Notes: generated by a model not told the origin, from the sequence alone. Counted from the stretch's first letter, positions 7,779-17,095 are shown. The stretch is DNA of 64,000 bases from Candidatus Centipeda massiliensis (GCF_900290285.1 NZ_LT985754.1:520299-584298); one strand, 5' to 3'. Numbers and translations are program-made.

Positions 7779-10694
7779 ATGACGAGCGGAAGAATTTGCA
7801 ACGGCCCGTACCTGCTTGCTCCCGGCACACGGCAGATCACTGTCGCGTGGGAGACGGAAGAGCCTGCAAGCTTCTACGTCACTTGCAGAGCCTCGGATGG
7901 TACGGAACTGCGCCGGGAGGCGGAGGCAGCGCGTGAGCCTTCCTGTCCCGAACATCCAGGTGGAGCGCTGATTTACACCGCAGTTTTGACGGCGCTGTCA
8001 CCGGACACGGAGTATGCCTACGAGATTTGTTCCGGAGAGGAGCGCTGTGCAACGGCGTCGTTCCGCACACTGAAGGAGGCACCGAAGGCGCTTCATCTCA
8101 TGACCATTTCGGATTCGCATCTCTTTCACGCATCGGAGGCATTCCGGCGCGCGGCAGAGCGCGAGCAGACCGAGTTCCTGCTGCATGCGGGGGACATCTC
8201 GTTTGGGACGGGCTATCAGCACGACCAGTATCCGAACAACTGGTTCGAGAAGATTCCGGAACTGCTTGCACGTATGCCTGTCTTCTATGCACACGGCAAC
8301 CACGACGACGGACCCTTCTTCGATTCCTTTATCGGCGTCCCTCAGATGAAGGGACTGCACGGGATGGAGAGCGGGGAAGCCTTCTCTTTTGACTACGGCA
8401 TGGCGCATTTCACCATCGTGGACAGCAATCCGTGGGGACTTCTCGAGATGAACGGCATCAACGCGGGCATCGCGGCAGATGCGCCTCTGCGCGCACGGAT
8501 CGAGTCCATCCTCTCATGGATGGAGGCGGATCTCGTAAGCGAGAACGCGAAGCGGGCTGTGTGGCGCATCCTCGTCACACATCATCCCTATACGGATGCG
8601 TTCAACAACCGGTATGTTGTACCGATTGCGGAGCGGTGCGGCGTGGATCTCGTCCTCAGCGGGCATCTCCACTACTACATCAAATCCGTCTCGGCACAGC
8701 CGACCGTCGGGGCACGTACCGTCTATATCTGCCAGGGAAGCACGCAGGATCCTGCGGCGGGCTACGAGGAACTGGACGGCTCGAAGCGACTCCTCACCGA
8801 GTTCCCCGAATCCGTGGCGGTGGGCAACAACAACTACGGTATCCTCGATATCACAAAGGACGCCATCGACTACAAACTCTACGGCTTTTTGCCGGATGGC
8901 ACGGAGCAGGAAATCGATGCCATCCATATCACCAAGGATGAACCGGACATCGTCTTTGCCGAAGTCCGTCTGCGTGCGCTCGATGAAAACGGGAACGTCG
9001 AGATCACGGGTACTGCCGAAAATGTCGGCACAGGGATTGCCGCCGCCGTCCTGCCCATCGCGGACAATGGCGCGGAGCATCTCATCAATATGTTCGGTAC
9101 GGGCGCGGACACACAGCTCATCGTTCTGAATCCCGGTGAGAAGAGATCGTTTACCGCATACTACTGTGCGGATGCGGTGGGGGCACACAGCCTCCGTGCG
9201 GCAGGTGCCCAGCTCACGCTTGACACGCGTGAACCGCAGGCATTCTCATACGCGCATCTCTTCCTTCAGATTGGCGCAGGCGCGGATATCGACTGCCTCT
9301 TTGCACGCGCAGAGGTGACGAATCATCTGGATCGTGCCGCCGATGTCGAAATCCCTCTTGTGATGGACGGCACGACCGTCGCGGTTCAGCGCTTCCACTT
9401 TGCCGTGCATGAGCGGCGCTCCGTGACGTTCTGTCATCGCTTCGAGCGCGCCGGCACCTACTGGGTCGGCGTCGCCGATCTCCCACCGAAGGAAGTGACC
9501 ATCGAAGGCGCCGTTCGCATCGTTCCGCGCATCCATGACAAGTCGGGCAAGGGGCACACGGCACTCCTCCATGGAACACCAAAGGTTCTGGAAAAGAACG
9601 GCCGCATGGAGGTTGCGCTTGCGGAATACGGCGACTATATCGAGATCCTGCCGCGCGCGGATCTTGCGACGCCCAACGGACTCACGGGCGTGGTGACGGC
9701 AGATATGTACCGCTTCGCACGCGCGGACGAGATGGGGCACAGCCCTCTCATGATCCGCGGCAAGTCCATCGGCTGGGGCGCAGGCTACGCACTGCGCATG
9801 GCAGTCGAGCGCAACGGTACGATCAAATGGGGCATCTGCCACGGTGTTGAGGAATACTTCTGGCAGGGCGGATCTGCCGAAGTCGATGTCCGCCACCAGT
9901 ACGCCATGACCTTTGACAAGGAGCGCGGCGGCGCATCCTTCATCGACGGCGTCCGGCGCGGGCGCGTCGGGGGAATCAACCCTGCGAGCGAGCTGCGGCA
10001 GTGGGCGGATCAGCCGATCTTCGTCGGCTACTCCTACATCGGTCACGTCATTCCGGAGCTGGGCAAGCCCAAGTATTTTACCCATCTGCCCGCAAATGTC
10101 TCTGAGGTGCGCTTTTACACCGAGGGACTGACCGCAGAGGAGATGCGTGAGATATACGAACACCCCGATGAGACGGGGCCGCGCAGCGACGCGCTCGGCG
10201 TCTGGCTCGACTTCCGCCGGATCGAGAGCTCGGGGGCGCATACGACCGAGTGGCGGCATCCCGCCGTCTATGCCCCCGCATACCTTGCAGAAAAGATCTG
10301 CTGGGAGTTCCGGACACTCGAGGCGGAGGCACATATTCCCGCGCATGCGGCAATCCGCACCGTGGTTGAGGTCTCGGACGACGGCGTCTCCATCAAGGAT
10401 CGGAAAGAAATTGTCCTTCAAGACGGCGGGAACAGCATCGATCTCACGGGGCTTGCCCCAGCGCAGTACCTGCGCGTCAAGACGGAGCTGACGGGAGAGG
10501 TCGGTGCCGCAGGTACCTTCATCCCTGAGATCTGTTCCTATGAAATCGCTGCCGCACATGGGAACCTGCGTGCCGATCTTGTCTGGTCGACACGTGCCCA
10601 GTGGGAGCGCGGCACATTCACCGGTGCGGCGGACTTCCCACCCGTCGATCGTCTGCGCGACTACCCCGAATACACGGACATTATTCATGGTTAG
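7779..10694 (+). CDS. Large multidomain metallophosphoesterase, paralogue 1 (no signal peptide)
   Basis: A 971-residue protein. Residues about 5-95 resemble the N-terminal beta domain of purple acid phosphatases (NGPYLLAPGT, VAWET). A calcineurin-like phosphoesterase domain follows (about 105-335) with Asp112-x-His114, GDIS, GNHD with His175, THHPY and GHLH with His296/His298, so the full metal-ligand set is present. After beta-sandwich segments, residues about 610-800 look like a LamG/concanavalin-type fold, and the C terminus (VDRLRDYPEYTDIIHG) is shared almost exactly with the paralogue at 14132. There is no signal peptide although the domain layout is that of a secreted enzyme; with the antiporter 3 bp upstream, a cytoplasmic role on an imported phosphoester is likely. 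The exact substrate is unknown. Confidence 0.85.
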   Translation: MTSGRICNGPYLLAPGTRQITVAWETEEPASFYVTCRASDGTELRREAEAAREPSCPEHPGGALIYTAVLTALSPDTEYAYEICSGEERCATASFRTLKEAPKALHLMTISDSHLFHASEAFRRAAEREQTEFLLHAGDISFGTGYQHDQYPNNWFEKIPELLARMPVFYAHGNHDDGPFFDSFIGVPQMKGLHGMESGEAFSFDYGMAHFTIVDSNPWGLLEMNGINAGIAADAPLRARIESILSWMEADLVSENAKRAVWRILVTHHPYTDAFNNRYVVPIAERCGVDLVLSGHLHYYIKSVSAQPTVGARTVYICQGSTQDPAAGYEELDGSKRLLTEFPESVAVGNNNYGILDITKDAIDYKLYGFLPDGTEQEIDAIHITKDEPDIVFAEVRLRALDENGNVEITGTAENVGTGIAAAVLPIADNGAEHLINMFGTGADTQLIVLNPGEKRSFTAYYCADAVGAHSLRAAGAQLTLDTREPQAFSYAHLFLQIGAGADIDCLFARAEVTNHLDRAADVEIPLVMDGTTVAVQRFHFAVHERRSVTFCHRFERAGTYWVGVADLPPKEVTIEGAVRIVPRIHDKSGKGHTALLHGTPKVLEKNGRMEVALAEYGDYIEILPRADLATPNGLTGVVTADMYRFARADEMGHSPLMIRGKSIGWGAGYALRMAVERNGTIKWGICHGVEEYFWQGGSAEVDVRHQYAMTFDKERGGASFIDGVRRGRVGGINPASELRQWADQPIFVGYSYIGHVIPELGKPKYFTHLPANVSEVRFYTEGLTAEEMREIYEHPDETGPRSDALGVWLDFRRIESSGAHTTEWRHPAVYAPAYLAEKICWEFRTLEAEAHIPAHAAIRTVVEVSDDGVSIKDRKEIVLQDGGNSIDLTGLAPAQYLRVKTELTGEVGAAGTFIPEICSYEIAAAHGNLRADLVWSTRAQWERGTFTGAADFPPVDRLRDYPEYTDIIHG

Positions 10695-10750
10695 GGAATC
10701 GCTGATGCAATGAAGCGCATCAGACTGATGCTGGGTTTATCAATGCGTCC
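10695..10750. mobile_element. Internally deleted family A MITE (56 bp)
   Basis: Begins GGAATCGCTGATGCAATGAAG and ends TTTATCAATGCGTCC, matching the two ends of the full-length copy at 44675-44835 with the middle missing. It starts at the base directly after the stop codon of the phosphoesterase gene. Confidence 0.65.
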
Positions 10751-10765
10751 CTCGTGCCCTTACGT

Positions 10766-10811
10766 AAAAAGCCGCTGCATGAAATCGTTTTGATTTCATG
10801 CAGCGGCTTTT
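10766..10811. terminator. Bidirectional terminator between convergent genes
   Basis: AAAAGCCGCTGCATGAAATC pairs with GATTTCATGCAGCGGCTTTT around a short loop. T runs on both strands suit the convergent phosphoesterase (plus) and AraC (minus) genes. The AraC stop codon lies right at its edge. Confidence 0.9.
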
Positions 10812-11666
10812 CTATGTGCGCCACATCTTTCGATATTTTCCCGGCGTTGTGCCGACGAGGTTTTTGAATACGGATTGAAAGTAATTGGAGTTGTTGTATC
10901 CGCATTCCATCGCGACTGCAGTGATGCTCAGATTTGTCGTCAGCAGCAGGTTTTGTGCCTCGTCGATGCGGCGGCGGATGATGTAGGACATGGGGGAGAC
11001 CCCCATCAGATCCTTGAATGTATGTGAGAGGTAATAGGGGTTGATGTGGAGGGCGGAGGCGATATCGGTGAGCTTCAAATCCTCCAGATAATGCGCATCG
11101 ATGTATTCCTTGATGCGTGCGCCAATGCCGTGCAGAGCGTTTTCGTCGGGGTGGGTTCTGCGTTCGTCAAGGAGGGCAATGAGCATGAGGACGAGTGCCC
11201 GTGCGAGATGCGCCCCCGCCTCTGAGCGATAATGGTGCTCCTCCTCCAAGGCAAGCAATTTGATGCTCTGCAGAAGAGTGAAGAGCATTCTCTTGGCTGA
11301 GGCGGTGTTCAGTGCAATCAGGACAGGGGCTTCTTCCGGAACAAGCTGTGCCGCAGGCAATCCACGCAGGTGAATGTTCCCCATGCGGATGATGAGAGCA
11401 TTCAGGTTCTTCCTGTTCTTGAAACGGTGAAGAATACCGCTCCCGATCAGCACGAGGCTGTCCTTTCGCAGGGGGTGGACAGTGTCATCCCCTGCGATGA
11501 GACGGCATGTGCCCTTTTCGATGAGAACGACTTCGACGATTCCATAATGAACGTTTTGTGTGTCCGCATCATCCGCATCTGTGAGATTCCCGACGGACTC
11601 CAGATAGGGGGAACTGCCGACCTCAAAGGAGGATTGGTCAGGGACGCCAAATGGAAAGGAGGACAT
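10812..11666 (-). CDS. AraC-family transcriptional regulator
   Basis: A 284-residue regulator with an N-terminal cupin-like sensing domain (EVVLIEKGTCRLI, LVLIGSGILHRF) and a C-terminal double helix-turn-helix (LKLTDIASALHINPYYLSHTFK and ECGYNNSNYFQSVFK). The ATG at 11666 is chosen because AGAAGGGG precedes it; the longer frame to 11714 has no ribosome binding site. It is divergent from the MFS/PI-PLC/phosphoesterase operon and convergent with the antiporter/phosphoesterase pair. It probably senses a ligand from this pathway and controls one or both. An AGGTGCCT inverted repeat in the divergent gap is a possible binding site. Confidence 0.9.
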   Translation of the reverse strand: MSSFPFGVPDQSSFEVGSSPYLESVGNLTDADDADTQNVHYGIVEVVLIEKGTCRLIAGDDTVHPLRKDSLVLIGSGILHRFKNRKNLNALIIRMGNIHLRGLPAAQLVPEEAPVLIALNTASAKRMLFTLLQSIKLLALEEEHHYRSEAGAHLARALVLMLIALLDERRTHPDENALHGIGARIKEYIDAHYLEDLKLTDIASALHINPYYLSHTFKDLMGVSPMSYIIRRRIDEAQNLLLTTNLSITAVAMECGYNNSNYFQSVFKNLVGTTPGKYRKMWRT

Positions 11667-11794
11667 AAGAAAACCCCTTCTGAAAATTCGCTCATAGAAG
11701 AATGCAAAAAACAAGATAAAATAGTTTTATCCTGCAACGGAACAAAAAAATGGAGAATACGCCGTTTGCATTCTTATATAATAATATTCAGAAA

Positions 11795-11866
11795 GGTGCC
11801 TAAATAATGGAGTGATGGATTTTTCCTGCCAAAGAAATACATCATATTATCATTATACAGGCACCT
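11795..11866. promoter_or_regulatory. Spaced inverted repeat in the AraC/MFS divergent gap
   Basis: AGGTGCCT (11795-11802) and AGGCACCT (11859-11866) are exact complements whose centres lie 64 bp apart, close to six helical turns. The interval is AT-rich and must hold promoter elements for the divergent genes. Paired AraC-type sites that allow looping would look like this, but the assignment is a guess. Confidence 0.4.
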
Positions 11867-11910
11867 GAAGATAAAATCCAGTCTTTGCACATGAAGGAGG
11901 TACGAAAATT

Positions 11911-13299
11911 ATGAAAAAATTCTTAGCGAAGTATGGATTTTCGGAGGCGGCATTTTTTCAACTGATCCTCATCACGATCAACGCACAGCTGATCTATGCG
12001 TTCTGGGATATCCGCAATAGTGTGCCGGGCGGATTTCCCGCCGCACTCGGCGTGACGGATCAGGAGGCCGGCTATCTGTATTCGATGCAGGGGCTGGTCA
12101 TCCTGCTGGGTACCATCGCACTCGGTTGGGTCGGAGACCGCTTTTCCATTCGTGCAATCATGATGCTGTCCACCATTGGCGTCGGTGGGATTTCTATGTT
12201 TCTGACATTAAATTCGCCGGGGCTGAGTATGCCGGTGCTGCTCACGTGCTTCTTCTCGATGCTGTTCTTCAGTGAGGTTCTGTTCAAACCGGCGAACTTC
12301 AAGGCACTGCGGCTTTCAACGACAAAGGATCATCAGGGGGCGGCTTTCGGCCTCTTCGAGTTCGGGCGCGGTGTTCTGGCCTTTCTCGTCTCGATGCTCT
12401 GGACGGCGATGCTCTACTTTGAGGCGGGGCCGCACACGATGATGGCGACTGCTTGTGCTATTATCATCATTGCAGGAATTGCGGTCTTCTTTGCCGTACC
12501 CAAGGGCGCAAAGGTGGGCGATGATGATACGCAGACAAAGACGAATGCGGAGGCAATCAAGGGGATTGCGAAGGTGGCTCGTCTGCCCGTCGTCTGGATT
12601 GCGGGTATCAATGTCTTCTGCATCTATGGTGCATTCGTTGCGGCGGGGACGTATTTTGCGCGCTTCCTGCAGGGCGGCTATGGCACGAGCGCCGTTGCGG
12701 CAGCGGTTTTTGCAACCGTTGTCATCGGGCTGCGCATGCTGCCCCTTGTATCGACAGTTCTCGTGGAGAAGGTGTTTCCGTCGACTGCGCATTTCATGCG
12801 TACGATGGAGTGTGTTCTCGTCCTGCTGTTGGCGGTAATTGGCGGGATTTTCTTCTTTAACCATCCCGATGTCACACTGTATGCTGCGGGCTATGCCCCC
12901 GGCGAGACGCCGGACGGTCTGATCTCCTCCTCTACGTTCTACCTCCTCCTCGTCCTCCTGCTTGCTGCATCGGCTTGCGTATTCATGGTGCGCGGCGTTT
13001 ACTATGCGCCCATCGGTGAGGCAAATGTGCCGAAAAAGCATTCCTCTGCTGCGATGTCGTTCGCGATTACCATTGGATATTTGCCGGCGCTGATCGCACC
13101 GATTGTATTGGGCGGACTGGTGCGCTCGCCGGAGAAGGATGCGGCGGGGCAGATTGTGCGCTCCTACCTGACGGATACTCATGTCCTCGCGATGGCGTTT
13201 TGGGGACTTGCCGCGCTGGCTCTCGTTGCCGTCGTTATGTCCCACCTCCTGATTCGTCTGCGGGAGAACCAGTCGGATCAGGAACATGAGGAGGCATGA
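11911..13299 (+). CDS. Major facilitator superfamily transporter
   Basis: A 462-residue protein with about 12 membrane segments and the MFS motif A between TM2 and TM3 (GWVGDRFSIR). The start follows GAAGGAGG. The stop codon overlaps the start of the PI-PLC-like gene by 4 bases (ATGA), so they are co-translated. It lacks the arginine/histidine pattern that marks the OPA antiporter at 6429, so its substrate may be a neutral or uncharged-headgroup compound. By position it parallels that antiporter: each transporter is followed by a large phosphoesterase paralogue. The subfamily cannot be named from sequence. Confidence 0.85.
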   Translation: MKKFLAKYGFSEAAFFQLILITINAQLIYAFWDIRNSVPGGFPAALGVTDQEAGYLYSMQGLVILLGTIALGWVGDRFSIRAIMMLSTIGVGGISMFLTLNSPGLSMPVLLTCFFSMLFFSEVLFKPANFKALRLSTTKDHQGAAFGLFEFGRGVLAFLVSMLWTAMLYFEAGPHTMMATACAIIIIAGIAVFFAVPKGAKVGDDDTQTKTNAEAIKGIAKVARLPVVWIAGINVFCIYGAFVAAGTYFARFLQGGYGTSAVAAAVFATVVIGLRMLPLVSTVLVEKVFPSTAHFMRTMECVLVLLLAVIGGIFFFNHPDVTLYAAGYAPGETPDGLISSSTFYLLLVLLLAASACVFMVRGVYYAPIGEANVPKKHSSAAMSFAITIGYLPALIAPIVLGGLVRSPEKDAAGQIVRSYLTDTHVLAMAFWGLAALALVAVVMSHLLIRLRENQSDQEHEEA

Positions 13300-14126
13300 C
13301 GATGCGTGCGGTTGAAAGTGCGGCGTGGATGTCATGCTGCAGTCCAGAGACGCTGATCACGCGGCTCCTTCTGCCGGGGACGCATGATACGATGACGGCA
13401 GCCTGCCCCGAGCGATACTACCATACACAGACCATGGCGCTGGAGGAACAGCTGACGGCGGGTGTCCGCTTTCTCGATCTGCGTCTGCGGCGGGAGATGA
13501 AGGCGGCGCACCGCGAGTGGATCAGCGATATTGACGCCGATCAGATCTTTTCGGCCTGTGCGGCGTTTCTGACGCAGTACCCGACAGAGATGCTGCTCGT
13601 GCGCATACAGAATGCCAATGAGAAAAAGGATGACTATGAGGCGTATGGGGCAGCCCTGAAAGAAAAAATTGAAAAATGGTCGGAACTGTTTTATCATTGG
13701 GAGGAAGGGCAGCCCGCATGGATGACGCTGCGGGAATGTGCCGGCAAGATCGTAGCCATTGAATGCTCTCCGCCCGCCATGCACTTTGGTCGGATCCATG
13801 CGCGCAAATGGGCGGAAAACTGGCATGACAATGCAGCCATCTCCCTTCAGGATCTGTGGGACGGACCAACCATTGCGGAAAAGCAGGAGGCTATTCGTGC
13901 GCAGATGGAGGCATCATGCTGTCTGCCGCATACCGTTCTCTCGTTGAGTCACATCAGTGCGACGAACGGGGCACCGGGCTTTCCCGACGCGTTTGCAGAT
14001 GTGTTGAACCCATACAGCCTTGCACTTATGGGCGAATACCCGAAGGCGCGCGGCGTTTTGATCTATGATTTCATCACGCCCGAGATTTGCAGGGAGGTCT
14101 TTGAAAAGAATCACATGGAAGGATAG
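13296..14126 (+). CDS. PI-PLC X-domain phosphodiesterase-like protein (no signal peptide)
   Basis: A 276-residue protein resembling bacterial phosphatidylinositol-specific phospholipase C. Catalytic-type elements are in order: LPGTHDTMT with His30-Asp31, then GVRFLDLRLR, then His72 in AAHREW. Next comes FLTQYPTEMLLVRIQN, which corresponds to the conserved PSET-like strand of the family. The usual enzymes cleave phosphatidylinositol or glycosyl-PI to inositol phosphates and are secreted. This one has no signal peptide or membrane segment, so it may act inside the cell on an imported soluble diester such as glycerophosphoinositol. It overlaps the upstream transporter by 4 bases, and the phosphoesterase paralogue starts 5 bases downstream. 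Function is inferred from motifs and context. Confidence 0.8.
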   Translation: MTMRAVESAAWMSCCSPETLITRLLLPGTHDTMTAACPERYYHTQTMALEEQLTAGVRFLDLRLRREMKAAHREWISDIDADQIFSACAAFLTQYPTEMLLVRIQNANEKKDDYEAYGAALKEKIEKWSELFYHWEEGQPAWMTLRECAGKIVAIECSPPAMHFGRIHARKWAENWHDNAAISLQDLWDGPTIAEKQEAIRAQMEASCCLPHTVLSLSHISATNGAPGFPDAFADVLNPYSLALMGEYPKARGVLIYDFITPEICREVFEKNHMEG

Positions 14127-14131
14127 AAACG

Positions 14132-17035
14132 ATGACAAGAAAAAGGCGGCTCCTCAATGGTCCCTATTTGCTCAGCCTCACAGATCATGCCGTTACGATT
14201 GCATGGGAGATGGCGGAGAAGTCGGATGCTGCCGTACACTGCGGGGAGGGCACAGGCTTCCATCAGGTCACAGCGAAGCGGCAGCGTGTAGGCAAGGAGC
14301 TGGACGTATGGCTCTATACCGCACGCCTGACACAGTTGACAGAGGCGACTGCGTATCGCTATGCTGTCTGCGTCGGAGAGGAGCGACTTTGCGAAGGAGC
14401 GTTTCGAACACTTGCGGCTGCCCCGGAGCAGCTGCATCTCGTGACGATATCGGATACGCAGCTCTTTCACCTCAGTGAACATTTCGCCGCAATGGCCGCA
14501 GAGGAGCGGCCGGATTTCATCCTGCATTGCGGGGACATTTCATTCGGGACGGGATATGAGCACGATCAGTACGAGGCGAACTGGTTCCGGCGCATCCCCG
14601 AGATTCTGGCGTCTACCCCCGTGTTCTATGCGAAGGGCAATCACGATGATGGTCCGTTCTTTGAGACGCTGTTTACAGAGCCGCAGGCAAAGTCTCTGAA
14701 TGCTGCACCGGATGGGCACAGCTTTTCCATGGACTACGGCATTGCGCATATTGTCATGGTGGACAGCACTCCGTGGGGACTCTTTGAGATGAATGCGGAG
14801 AATGCCGGCTGCACGTTGGATGCAGAAAACCGGCAGCGCATACAGGAGACGCTCGCATGGGTGGAGTCCGATCTGATGAGTGCAACGGCGCAGGCAGCGC
14901 AGTGGCGCATCCTCATGATGCACCATCCCTATACGGATGTATTCAACAACCGCCACATTGTCCCCCTTGCCGAAAAGTGCCGCGTCGATCTCGTCGTGGG
15001 CGGGCATCTCCACCGCTATGTCAAGGCGGTGTCGGTCAATCCGGAGATTGGGGCGCGAACGGTCTACGTCATGCAGGGCAGTCTGCAGAATCCGGCTGAG
15101 GGCTGCGACAAGGGGCTGCCGGAACGCCGCCTCCTCGAGGAGTTCCCTGAGGTTGTTGCCATGGGCAGAAACAACTATGGCATTTTGGACATCTCGGCGG
15201 ATGCGCTGGACTATCGCTTCTATGGATTTCGTCCCGACGGTACGCGGATTCTTGTCGATACCGTTCGCATGGAGCACGGTGAGCCACAGCTCGCCTTTGA
15301 GAACATTCATCTGCGCCGCCTCGACAACAATGGACATATCGAGATTCAGGCGGATGTATCAAATGTCGGGACGGTGCTTGCTGCCGTCGTCATGAAACTC
15401 TCGGACAACGGCTGCAAAAAAAAGCTGAATCTCTTTGGTGAGCCTCGTCAGAGTCGCGTCGTGCTCCTTGAACCCGGGGAACAGCAGGCGGTGTCTGCCG
15501 TCTATCAGGCGCGGACGCCGGGCGTGCACCGCATTGAATGCGGCGGTGTGCAGGAAGAGATCTTTGTCTTTGAGCCGAAGGAACTCTCCTTCTCCCACAT
15601 GCACATTGCTCCGCTGCAGGCGGATAAGGCAGACTGTATCTATGCGACCATCGAGGCGGTCAACAATCTCGACCGTGAGATCTATACGACCGTTCCCCTT
15701 TACGTCGATCAGCGCATTGCAGCTACGCAGAGCAGTTTCTTCCGTGCACGCGAGCGGCGGCTTTTGAGCTTCTGTCATGCCTTCCGTCGGGGCGGCACCT
15801 ATCAGGTCAGTATTGCGGATCAGCTGCCCGAGGAGATCTGCGTCGAGGGCAGTATCCGCGTGATCCCGCGCGTATTGGATAAGTCCGGGAGCGGACACTA
15901 TGCGCTGCTGCAAGGATCGCCCAAAGTTGTGGAGATCGACGGGCAGCGCGAAGTACACTTGGAATCCTATGGAGACTATATCGAGATTCCACCGTCGCCG
16001 GGACTTGTCGCCCCGCAGGGCTTTACCGGCATGGTTAGGGCTGCCGTCGACCGACTCGCCAACGAAGATGAGATGGGGCATAACCCCTTGATGATGCGTG
16101 GTATTTCCGTCGGATGGGGCGCGGCGTACACGTTGCGCATGGTCGTTGATCGTAGCGGCAATCTCAAATGGGGAACGTGCTACGACGTGACCGAGTATCA
16201 GTGGCAGGGCGGTGCGGCAAGAGTAGGCACGTGGGCGGACTATGCCATCTCGTTCGATAAGCGGCGTGGCGGTACGTCCTACTGCGACGGGCAGGCGGTG
16301 GCGCATGTGCCGGGCATTCCTGCGAAAGCGGAGATTCGCCAGTGGGAGAATCAGCCGATCTTCATCGGGTATTCCCATATCGGTCACGTGATTCCGGAGC
16401 TGGGCAAGCCCAAGTATTTCACGCATCTTCCGGGGCGCATCGGAGGGGTGCGCTTCTACCGTAAGGGTCTGACGGGGGAGGCTGTGCGCGCCGTGCTTGC
16501 CGCACCCGAAGAAGCGGGAGCGGATCGAGGGCAGCTCGCCGTATGGCTCGATTTCCGTCACATTCTGACGGTCGGTACCCATACGACGGAGTGGCGCCAT
16601 CCTGCGATCTACGATCCGGCGTTCAAGGCACAGAAGAAATATTGGCGCTTCCGTCAGCTCCGCGCCAAGACGAAGCTGCCCCCGCAGGTGACGCTTCGGG
16701 CGAATGTAGAGGTATCGGATGATAAAATCTCCGTGAAGGCGCACATGAAAATCGTGCTGAAGGACGGCACGAACTACATCGAATTATCGCAGCTGCCGGA
16801 AGCGCAGTACCTGCGCATTGTCACGGACTTCTCGGCAACCGTTGGGGAGCAGGGGACATTCGTGCCCGTGCTCTACGAGTATCAGATTACGGCAGAGAAT
16901 GAGGTCGATTTCGCGGATATGCTGTGGGCGACGCGCCCCGACTGGGAGCGCGGCACATTCTCCGGCGCAGTGGGGTTTGCACCCGTCGACCGCCTGCGTG
17001 ACTATCCGGCATATACGGATATCATTCACGGGTAG
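14132..17035 (+). CDS. Large multidomain metallophosphoesterase, paralogue 2 with altered metal site
   Basis: A 967-residue paralogue of the protein at 7779, similar over its whole length and with the same domain order: purple-acid-phosphatase-like N domain (NGPYLLSLTD), phosphoesterase core, beta-sandwiches, LamG-like region, and the C-terminal VDRLRDYPAYTDIIHG. The GDIS, GNHD, HHPY and GHLH motifs are kept. The first motif, however, reads Asp108-Thr-Gln110, where the family and paralogue 1 have Asp-x-His, so one metal ligand is changed. There is no signal peptide. It is the last gene of the MFS/PI-PLC operon (5-bp gap, GGAAGGA box). It could take the phosphomonoester made by the PI-PLC-like protein; altered metal use or specificity is possible. 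Confidence 0.85.
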   Translation: MTRKRRLLNGPYLLSLTDHAVTIAWEMAEKSDAAVHCGEGTGFHQVTAKRQRVGKELDVWLYTARLTQLTEATAYRYAVCVGEERLCEGAFRTLAAAPEQLHLVTISDTQLFHLSEHFAAMAAEERPDFILHCGDISFGTGYEHDQYEANWFRRIPEILASTPVFYAKGNHDDGPFFETLFTEPQAKSLNAAPDGHSFSMDYGIAHIVMVDSTPWGLFEMNAENAGCTLDAENRQRIQETLAWVESDLMSATAQAAQWRILMMHHPYTDVFNNRHIVPLAEKCRVDLVVGGHLHRYVKAVSVNPEIGARTVYVMQGSLQNPAEGCDKGLPERRLLEEFPEVVAMGRNNYGILDISADALDYRFYGFRPDGTRILVDTVRMEHGEPQLAFENIHLRRLDNNGHIEIQADVSNVGTVLAAVVMKLSDNGCKKKLNLFGEPRQSRVVLLEPGEQQAVSAVYQARTPGVHRIECGGVQEEIFVFEPKELSFSHMHIAPLQADKADCIYATIEAVNNLDREIYTTVPLYVDQRIAATQSSFFRARERRLLSFCHAFRRGGTYQVSIADQLPEEICVEGSIRVIPRVLDKSGSGHYALLQGSPKVVEIDGQREVHLESYGDYIEIPPSPGLVAPQGFTGMVRAAVDRLANEDEMGHNPLMMRGISVGWGAAYTLRMVVDRSGNLKWGTCYDVTEYQWQGGAARVGTWADYAISFDKRRGGTSYCDGQAVAHVPGIPAKAEIRQWENQPIFIGYSHIGHVIPELGKPKYFTHLPGRIGGVRFYRKGLTGEAVRAVLAAPEEAGADRGQLAVWLDFRHILTVGTHTTEWRHPAIYDPAFKAQKKYWRFRQLRAKTKLPPQVTLRANVEVSDDKISVKAHMKIVLKDGTNYIELSQLPEAQYLRIVTDFSATVGEQGTFVPVLYEYQITAENEVDFADMLWATRPDWERGTFSGAVGFAPVDRLRDYPAYTDIIHG

Positions 17036-17051
17036 AAAAACGATTCCAAAG

Positions 17052-17095
17052 AGGCTGCTGCATGAAGCTTTGGCTTCATACAGCAGCCTTTTTTG
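17052..17095 (+). terminator. Rho-independent terminator of the PI-PLC/phosphoesterase operon
   Basis: Stem AGGCTGCTGCATGAAGC / GGCTTCATACAGCAGCCT with one mismatch, followed by TTTTTT. Confidence 0.9.

Noticed and set aside
9246-10688. Minus-strand frame of 480 codons
   Set aside because: Antisense shadow of the phosphoesterase at 7779; the similar frame opposite its paralogue confirms that it results from codon bias.
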